Source: Trematomus loennbergii | Lineage: Eukaryota > Chordata > Actinopteri > Perciformes > Nototheniidae | Assembly: GCA_012861695.1 (NCBI GenBank) | Contig: JAAOOA010000360.1 | Coordinates: forward strand, 115,001-179,000 | DNA: 64,000 nt | Direction: 5' to 3' | Part shown: positions 55,943-64,000 of the stretch, in pieces | Numbering within the stretch: the stretch's first letter is position 1 | Layout of the letters: each line of letters opens with the position of its first letter | Translations under genes and position numbers: made by a program | The notes under the pieces: generated by a model | What the model was told of the DNA's origin: nothing | Database searches by the model: none | The model's input: the letters and a program-made list of their open reading frames with translations, nothing else

Positions 55943-58900
55943 ATGTGGTTTCTGGTCTTCATCTGCATGCTTTCAGGTAAGAACTGAAGCATTAAAAAGT
56001 ACAAATTGTGCCTAATAATAATAATGATTATTCACTCTTTCTTTTCATGTAGTCGTTGGTGGTGTCCCTATAAATGCAACACAGGAGGATACCAGTCATG
56101 CAACAGGTTGGTGTTCAATAGATTGATTGTTGTTTTTTAAAAGCATTTGATCAACAAATTATTAACGAGGAATTCCTTGTTTTTGTAGACAATGTTACTA
56201 CGATGTCAGATGTGCAAAAACAAGGTAAACTGTAATTTTATACAAACTGAACATTCTGTTATCTCTATTTGTTTTAAACTATATTTCACTCAATATTTAA
56301 TTTACAGGTAGTGTCATTCCCTTCATGGCACCCAGAATGTGACTCATCATGCAACAGGTACGTTTATCAGATATTGAATTTAATGTCGTGTTTTAAAATG
56401 ATTTGATTTAACCCTCAGATTTCTTTAGGTGTGTTGGTTTCAATGCTCGAGCCACAGCGATCCAATTCAGAAACTCTAGAAGGTAAACTTTGAATACATG
56501 TATAAAACAAATATAGTATTTCATTGATGCAATAAAGTGACTCGTTTTATCACGTCGTAGAGCTGAAGATGACGACGCGATTGTCAATGAGGGAGACATT
56601 TGATCCCGGTAAGAAGGACAACTTTTATTTCCCACATTTCTTTAGGATGCAATGACATTCCTGGTCAACTGTTTTTATTATTGCAGAACTCCTCAGAACC
56701 AAGGGGCGAGCCGGCACACTAAGGGAAAGCATTGGAGGGGAAATTAATCAATAAACAAATGCATTAAACTACAAATATTTAAACTAACACCAATTCTACC
56801 TTTGCCACCACTACTCCCCTCCCGACTACTTCTTAGAATTATTACAAATAATAATAATGCTTTTTTAATTCAGGAAGACGTTAAAGTTGGGGTAGGTAAT
56901 TCACTTCAGAACCACTTTTTGTTATATTCCATGGAATGCTCTTAACTAGTGATGACGAGATGAAGCCGAGGCTTCGGAGCGTGTGTCGAGTAATCGCCGA
57001 AGCTTTCTGTGAAGCCTGTGTCGAGGCTTGTATCATTTGGGGCCAGTGACGTCATCGATGACAAACGAAGCCTCGTTTGTCGATACCACGTGACTGCTTC
57101 AGGAAGCGATTCAGATCTTGGCGCGAGCTTCTGACAGATAAAAAGCCATGGGATTCGATTCAAGATGTGTGATCCTTGTGAGAGGAAAACACTTGTTCTT
57201 TTCCAGTTTTCGAACATATATTGCTTCTTTTGTCTTTATAGAAGGCAGCAGACATTTACATTTATTTATGTATAGATGTAACAACAAGATACTATATTGA
57301 CACATTGTTTTATTATTATATACAGTCATTTTAAAACACTTACTGGTGTAAAATTCTGTTCATACAGGATGACAAATACATTTGACATCTTTTACCTTTT
57401 TGTATCATTATTTCCAGTATTTTTAGTATGTCAAAGATTACAAATAATATGTGGCTGTTTTACACCTGTTCACCAACAGGGGTCTTGTGAGCACATGAAG
57501 CCCATGATGAAGCTTCATGAGATGAACCTTTTAGCGAACCGATTTGCTTCAAAGCTTCATGAGGCTTCATCTCGTCATCACTACTCTTAACATCCCGATA
57601 GCAATGAATAAATTAAATGCTTTGACAAAAAATGTCATCTGTGGAAGCCGTGGCGCTGTAAAAAGCACGACCAATCATCTGAGCCGCCTGGGTCAAATAA
57701 CTGGATGGCCTACCTGCCTGTCAGCCTTCCATCGGGGCACAAACTTATCTCGTGCCCTAATTGGTCATGTGCGCGTTCGTGTGTGTTGGAGGAGGGGCTC
57801 TGTAAGGAAGTCTGAAGGAAGGGGCAGATTTTTTTTCAGCTGCGTACTTTCAAATCCTAGCGTACTCGAGCTGGTTTCTACAAATTAAATTACATACCCC
57901 ACCTTTAAGTTGTAAATTAAGTCTGCAAAATTCTGCAATTGTTGATGGAAATTGGGCTCAAAACTGGTAAATTTAAGACGATGAACAACCAGATTTATAA
58001 ATCCATGGAAGTGTTGAAAGTGTGGTGATAAAACCGAACCGTTGTGTCTGTTTATATTTTCAGGAGGACAGGAATGCCGTGCAGAACCTGTGGTTGGAGG
58101 CCACCGTGCCGTACAGCATCAGTCAGGAACTCAGTGGTGGATGCTTTATTAACCCGCTCTAATGTTTGATCATTAGCAACAAGTGATTAGCAACCATTAC
58201 GTTTTCATTCCAACAGCTGATCGAGCGTTTGAAATCAAGGCTGCCTTCAAGATGATCTCAGACGTCACCTGCATTCGCTTCACGCCTCACACCACAGAGC
58301 TGAACTACATCAAGTTCCGCAGTGGCAAAGGGTGAGAGATGTTACTATTCAACCCAAAACTATTATTAGTTCTCTCTTGTCTAGAGGTATTTCACATCTA
58401 TTCGAAGTTATATTTTGATTTGTGTCTCCACTCAAAACTATCTAGTAATATAACACTTGTCAAAACCTTAAATATTTTTTTTTTCTTTTCACATAAGGCA
58501 GATGTTAAAATACAAGTGTTGCTCTGGTATAAATAGCCTCGACTGAAGGTTATATATTTTTCAGGAGTTTCTCCAGTGGATATAGTTCCAATGATAACTG
58601 GGAAGATAGATTTTTTTTGGGGTGAAAATGTGCAAATGAATCTCAATTTACTGCATGATTTGGGTTTTAGTAGTTGCAATTTGTTTTGGAAATGGGACAG
58701 GGTATTACTTTGAATAGAGAGGTGAAGTCCCGCCCATCTACTTCCGACCCATGGGACCTTATTTCGGAAAAGTATGTATTGAAGTCAATGGGAGAGAAAG
58801 ATTATCTTTACACACATGATGTTTGTCAATCTTAAAAATAATTTCCAAGTCAAAAAGTCACAGTTTGTCGTAAAACTGTTGAAATATAAGACTATGAAAA

Positions 58901-60277
58901 ATATGCAACTAGAAAGACTACAAATCCCAGAGTCCCGGTCCCGCATGCTGGCTCTTAGGAACCGACTAACTCCCCTTGTGTGTATGCAGCTCTCAACATG
59001 CCCAGACTTGGAGTGATTTTCACCTCTTTTAATACTTTCCGCCTCATTCTGAAAGAAAGAAGTGAAATGTGCCAACGTGACGGCCGTCTGGTGTGTGGTG
59101 CGAGACGGGAGATGTAGTTCATTGAGCGCTTTCACACCAAAAAAGTGTTACTTCACAGTTTTACGACACATTTTTATTTTTTTACTTGCAAAATTATCTT
59201 TTAAATTGACAAACATCATATGTGTAATTCGTGGCACAATTCAAACGGGGTCGAAAGATAATCTTTCTCTCTCCATTGACTTCAATACATACTTTTTCCG
59301 AAATAAGGTCCCATGGAGGTCCCCCGGAAAGAGAGGGACTTCACCTCTCTATACTGCAGCAACACGTGTGCAAATTGGTGGATACATTTATAAAAATAAA
59401 AAGTTTCTTTCTGCATGGCTTTATTACCAGAAGTAGGAGAGTAAATGCCTTTTCTTGTCTCTGCAGCTGTGCGTCCTACGTTGGATGTGTAGGAGGAGCC
59501 CAGTCGGTGTACTACGCCTCCTCGTGCTCTGTGGGTAATGTTTGCCATGAGATCATCCATGCTCTGGGTCTGCACCACGAACACAACCGCTGGGACCGCG
59601 ACCACTACATCTCTGTGAAGTGGAGGAACATCATGCCAGGTAAACCTTGCTGGGAGACATTATCCTGTATTAAGAAAACACAATGAATAGTTTTTCCATT
59701 TCGCATATTTGAAACTCCATATGTATTTTTGGGGCAATTTGATGTAGAAGTACATTGTAATGTTTTATTTTAGATTATACAAATCCTTAAAGGCACAGAA
59801 ATAAAACATAAAATGGTGCTGTAGCTTAGGATGATTAGAACAAACCAACTCCATGTTCTGCAAAAATCAAGGTGTAATGAATAATTCCTGGTTTTTTTTT
59901 TTAAAAAGCAAAACTAAACAACTTCGAGGTGAAACGTGGAGACACTCAGAATCTGCCGTATGACCTCAACTCCATCATGCACTACGGAGAGTAAGTCTGA
60001 ACCCATCCTTGTGTATTTCTTCCCCTGCATAACATTTAAAAAGAAAAACTAATAATAATACCAATACAGGATGAATGAATTCTAACTTGGGAAGAACTGT
60101 ATGTGATAATCCTACACAACTATTTAGTAAATTACCTTTTGTTTCAGGAATTACTTCAGTCGAGATGGCAGTCCGACGTTGTTGTCGAACAGCGGGGTGC
60201 AGATAGGTCAAAGGTCACATCTCAGTGAGCTGGACGTACTGAGGCTGAACTCACTCTACCACTGTGGTACCGACTAA
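55943..60277 (+). CDS. Secreted six-cysteine astacin metalloprotease, copy 2
   Basis: Exons: 55943-55976, 56053-56106, 56189-56224, 56308-56357, 56429-56482, 56561-56608, 58064-58133, 58217-58331, 59467-59639, 59909-59990, 60148-60277. The catalytic part is almost identical to copy 1 (one change visible is Thr to Ser in VPYxIS). The upstream ATG of copies 1 and 3 is lost with a 12-bp deletion, so the start is MWFLVFICMLS, still a signal peptide. Exon 4 is one base short and exon 6 two bases short; these fall in propeptide exons, sum to three and restore frame before the protease domain. Either assembly errors or a damaged propeptide. Intron 6 carries a hAT insertion and intron 8 the foldback MITE. 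Confidence 0.88.
56947..57583. mobile_element. hAT element in astacin copy 2 intron 6
   Basis: 637 bp; perfect inverted ends TAGTGATGACGAGATGAAGC; target duplication CTCTTAAC (56,939-56,946 and 57,584-57,591; fits nTnnnnAn). Unit 1 has the intact empty site near 47,640. No transposase. Confidence 0.95.
58717..59349. mobile_element. Foldback MITE in astacin copy 2 intron 8
   Basis: Orthologue of 48,728-49,377, so its insertion predates the duplication. It lacks about 30 bp of the left arm. Confidence 0.85.
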
Positions 60278-60445
60278 CCACTACTGTCAACATATATTAC
60301 AGATTCATGCATAATCAAAACTGAAGTACAGTTTTCAGTTCATGCAAAGTATTCAAACTTTACTCAGACATGTTTCTTCTTTCAGACGAGCGGAAGAGGG
60401 ACGCACTGCGCCACGCTGGTGTTAACTGGCATTAACCATGAGATT

Positions 60446-60451
60446 AATAAA
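60446..60451 (+). terminator. Polyadenylation signal, astacin copy 2
   Basis: AATAAAG in the same context as copy 1. Confidence 0.6.
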
Positions 60452-62699
60452 GTTTTTGAAAATCCTACCACGTTTGCTGTTTTTATTAAACCTGCAAGCC
60501 TAATGCATATTGTTTATTTATTTTTATAATGGTTAATATACCGCTCTGTGATCAGAAGTAACAATTTTAAAGTATTTCATTTCTTCATCTTTGAAAGACA
60601 GTGAAATCAAAACATCAAAACATCTTTCTTGTGAAAACCTTTTTTTATTTTCTGAAAATGTCATAAATTATCGAATTGAAAGCAAATTGGGGTCACTACT
60701 GGAAAGGCCACTTAATGTTTTTTCTTTTACCCAAGTAAGTCATATCCAGAGCTAAAATACCAACATTTGTTGTACCTTAAACCGTTTTCTAACCCTCGTT
60801 GGTATCGCCACAATACATTCAAATAAACAATGAAGTGCTAACAGTATAGGCTCTGATTGTATCTGACGACCATTGTTGTGGGATAATCGTCTCCTGTAGA
60901 TAAACCTGTCAGACAGACGGCCTGCTGTGTGTGTGTGTTGTCTGTAGGAGGACCTAAAAGCACAGCCTGTGCACTGTACACTATAGCCCCCAAAAGAAAA
61001 AATATTTTCTTTTGGGGGTTCTGTGGGGTAGCTTGACGTTTCATAGAGGGTGCTCAAACATTTAGGGTTTCCCATTAATGTCCCGGGCGCTGCAGTGGAA
61101 TACGCACACATGGGGGGTGGACCTAACATCGGGAGCATGCTCCCCCGGGAAGATTTTTTTTTAATATTGAAGTTAAATGCATCAATCTGGTGCACTTCGA
61201 GAGCAAAATGAAGAGATCTATGGATACATCTCAACACCCATATGAAACAACTGTACACAGATTTACTATTTCTTCATGGATATTTTACAAATCACTCTCT
61301 TAAACTGTATTCTTGTTTTACTGTCTTATATTTCATACCTGTTTTTCATTTATGCTCTTATTTATTTTTATACCTAATGATCATATAAACGTGTGCCTCG
61401 GAAATAGTTATTTACATTAATCGTGACCAAACCGTTTGAGACCCACTGAGATAACTTAGACTAAAGTTAACTATCTAAACACTAAACATCTAAAGTATTT
61501 TACTTCACCTGAGCTGAGGTTATCTGAGCCTCTCATGTCTGTCTGACAGGAGAGAGTTCTCCCTCCACCTTGTTGAAAAAGCTCCTTATATCCGTTAGCA
61601 TAGCAAGCTAGCACCAGATGGTAACCACAACGATCTCCGGCACCAGGCACGCTCTCTCTCTCTCTCGCTCGCGCACACAAAATGGCTCGCCACACACACA
61701 CAGAGCAGAGCTTGAATGAAACGGAGACCCAGAGTACGCTACTTGTTCTGTACTGCAGCATATTATTTTCAAATCAATCATTTTTCAAATTATGAATTTT
61801 ACACACAAAAGAAAAAGACACATACATTTCTTGGGGGTGCTATGGCTACCTGGGGGGTGCTTCAACTAATCAAGTTTCTTCTTTTTATGTATTTGAGAAA
61901 TGGGAAGTTCCTGCTTTACATATTCTAGTGTACAGTTATGTCTCAATATTAGTGTAGACAAGCCCGTTATATAACATATTTCTTTATCTGTGTTTATAAG
62001 ACGCTAACTTTACTATTTATGTGTGTATGTATTCATCTTAATAAGTGTGAAAAGCAGATATTTTTCTATCCTTTTTAGACTTTTCTTTTGGATAATAAAA
62101 GTTGTTCTCATGTATTTGTAAGTGCTGACACACTGTTGCCTCTCTGTGCCGGTGGGTATCAAAGTGTCGGGTTTATTTGGGCATCTCAGATTTACCACAG
62201 CTCACAAGGTGCTGGGACCAGCCTGGGGACGAACTGTTATCTGCATCTTCTTAAAGCGGTACGTGGCTCAACATGATTGCTTTTGGCCTTTTTAGTATTC
62301 TTTTAATCTCTTTGCATCTCTGTACTTGGAGTCTATATTTGTTAGCATTTTGGCAAACTGGTGCTATGAATAGTTTGTTAAATTAGCTGCTACTGTCTGT
62401 TGGTGCACGGACAATACTGGATTATTTAAAACAAGTTGTAGCGTCTCGGTTCCTACTTTTATAAATAGATTATTTGATGTTTATTCATGAAGAACCCCAG
62501 AGATAATGATTTAAACTGAATATACTGTGTTTAATGTCAAAGACTGTTTTTGAGAGATTTGATCTGATATTTGACTGAGTATTATTTTTGACTCAAGTTC
62601 ATTTCACACACATTCCTCCAAATAAAGTCAGAATTATTTGATAATATGCTCCACGTTCCTCCTCTGTATATCTCCTGTTTATCTACCATATATCTACAG
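60452..62699. other. Spacer of unit 2
   Basis: Counterpart of 50,475-52,761, with small indels. A foldback CCCCAAAAG..CTTTTGGGG at 60,987-61,018 is absent in unit 1. Confidence 0.5.
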
Positions 62700-62934
62700 T
62701 TTACGATGCTGTATGGAGGCATCGCTGGTGTTCAGACTCCATGAGCGAGGTCCAGAGGTTGTGAGGGAGGTGCTCTTGGAGCGAGGATGGGAGGAATATG
62801 ATGAGGAGGAACGGGAGGAAGAGGACTGGAACTTGTACTGGAGAGGATCTGCGTTTCGCAACTCAGAATATCTCAACCTAATGCCATGGCAGCGCCTCAA
62901 CCACCATCCCAAGACTGTCGGCATCACACGCAAG
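62700..62934 (+). pseudogene. ttll2: Orphan TTLL2-type exon, unit 2
   Basis: Identical protein to the unit 1 exon, with the same acceptor and donor; possible start ATG at 62,713. Again followed directly by the next astacin unit rather than by more ttll2 exons. Confidence 0.8.
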
Positions 62935-63495
62935 GTGAGGACGCTCTGAAATGTGGTGTTCAATGTGTGTGTTGAAGGAATGCAGAGAGATTTTAGTGCT
63001 ATTATATATGATACATAGAGACATGAATCATCAGTGTTACTGTTCAGTGTTGTGCTTTTTGTTACACGGTGTGTCACAACTTTCAGTATGGTTATGACTT
63101 TGTAACAGATCTCCACCAGATGTAAATGCAATCTGTACTTTCTGAAGAAATAAATCTGCCCAGCATGTTAGGACAATGAAATATTATAGGGATCTTTGCC
63201 TTCGTAGACCATTTACATTTACGGGCCTTGAGTTTGACACATGTGCCTTAGGTAATGAATACAGAAAATACCAGGTTCTTTGCAAAGAAGGTAAGAGAAA
63301 ATATGTTATGTAAAAGCGATGAGTCAAAAATATTAGGGAGCAAATTGTTAACCTACACCCTAATAATTAGTCCCCATTGCGCAATATATGTCAAGAAAAA
63401 GCCTAAAAAATAACACCAATGCATTATGAATAGATATCATACTGTTAGCCCCTTTAAAACCACTGCAGCGCCCCCTACAGGTCAGGCTGAATGCT

Positions 63496-63503
63496 TATAT
63501 ATA
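63496..63503 (+). promoter_or_regulatory. TATA box, astacin copy 3
   Basis: TATATATA in conserved context. Confidence 0.68.
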
Positions 63504-63567
63504 GAGCCTGTAATCAGTGAAGTGATCACAGCTGCTGAGGAGACAGTCAGGGAGTAGTTTGTTGAAA

Positions 63568-64000
63568 ATGTGTTGCACTATGTGGTTTCTGGTCTTCATC
63601 TGCATGCTTTCAGGTAAGAACTGAAGCATTAAAAAGTACAAATTGTGCCTAATAATAATAATGATTATTCACTCTTTCTTTCTTTTCATGTAGTCGTTGG
63701 TGTGTCCCTATAAATGCAACACAGGAGGATACCAGTCATGCAACAGGTTGGTGTTCAATAGATTGATTGTTGTTTTTTAAAAGCATTTGATCAAACAAAT
63801 TATTAACGAGGAATTCCTTGTTTTTGTAGACAATGTTACTACGATGTCAGATGTGCAAAAACAAGGTAAACTGTAATTTTATACAAGCTGAACATTCTGT
63901 TTTTATCTATTTGTTTTAAACTATATTTCACTCAATATTTAATTTACAGGTAGTGTCATTCCCTTAAATGGCACCCAGAATGTGACTCATCATGCAACAG
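63568..64000 (+). CDS. Six-cysteine astacin, copy 3, 5' end only
   Basis: Exons 63568-63613, 63694-63746, 63830-63865, 63950-64000; the window stops at the last base of exon 4. The start MCCTMWFLVF is as in copy 1. Exon 2 is one base short (GTTGGTGTGTC where the others have GTTGGTGGTGTC). The protease domain lies outside. Confidence 0.88.

Larger units (their letters stand above)
53284..63222 (+). repeat. Tandem duplication unit 2 (with two later insertions)
   Basis: 9.94 kb; subtracting the P element (2,303 + 8 bp) and hAT (637 + 8 bp) leaves about 7.0 kb, equal to unit 1. Gene order is identical. Confidence 0.93.
63223..64000 (+). repeat. Tandem duplication unit 3 (cut by window end)
   Basis: Starts GGGCCTTGAGTTTGACAC and continues collinear with units 1 and 2. 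The P element target site CCTACACCCTAATAATT at 63,351 is empty. Confidence 0.93.

Overview
This is teleost (ray-finned fish) nuclear DNA. The evidence is spliced genes with GT/AG introns, a vertebrate IGF2R homologue, a fish-type six-cysteine astacin family, many fish-style DNA transposons (hAT, piggyBac-like, PIF/Harbinger-like, P element), a LINE 3' end, a tRNA-derived SINE, and long minisatellites and CA/TG microsatellites. No species can be named from the sequence alone.

Left two-thirds (about 0.8-44.5 kb, minus strand): the 5' half of the cation-independent mannose-6-phosphate/IGF2 receptor gene, igf2r. I place 28 consecutive coding exons, from the signal-peptide exon (ATG at 44,483) to the exon ending at 800, covering extracytoplasmic repeats 1 to most of 9. 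The rest (repeats 10-15, transmembrane segment, cytoplasmic tail) lies beyond the left edge. The mannose-6-phosphate contact residues of repeats 3 and 5 are present. Repeat 9 has its Gln, His and Arg; its Glu/Tyr exon is outside. Several exons carry single-base indels, mostly in homopolymers, with no substitution-type nonsense codon. I read these as uncorrected long-read assembly errors rather than gene decay.

The igf2r introns are packed with repeats: piggyBac-like MITEs with TTAA ends, hAT elements with 8-bp target duplications, a Harbinger-like element nested in a hAT copy, and five expanded minisatellites (about 1.05, 0.8, 1.2, 0.7 and 0.75 kb). Two minisatellites lie inside transposons.

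Right third (about 46.3-64 kb, plus strand): a recent tandem duplication of a 7-7.6 kb unit. Each unit holds an 11-exon secreted astacin metalloprotease gene (zinc motif HEIIHALGLHH, Met-turn SIMHYG) followed by one exon of a tubulin-tyrosine-ligase-like gene, best matched to TTLL2. Unit 1 is complete, unit 2 is complete and carries two later insertions, and unit 3 is cut by the window end exactly at the 3' end of its exon 4. The insertions in unit 2 are a 2.3-kb P element with a THAP-domain exon and a 637-bp hAT element. Both have clean target-site duplications and matching empty sites in sister units. igf2r and the first astacin gene are divergently oriented, about 2.1 kb apart, with a hAT element between them.

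No CRISPR, prokaryotic system or clearly new biochemical system is visible. The most informative points are the astacin/ttll2-exon array with its datable insertions and the transposon-seeded minisatellites.
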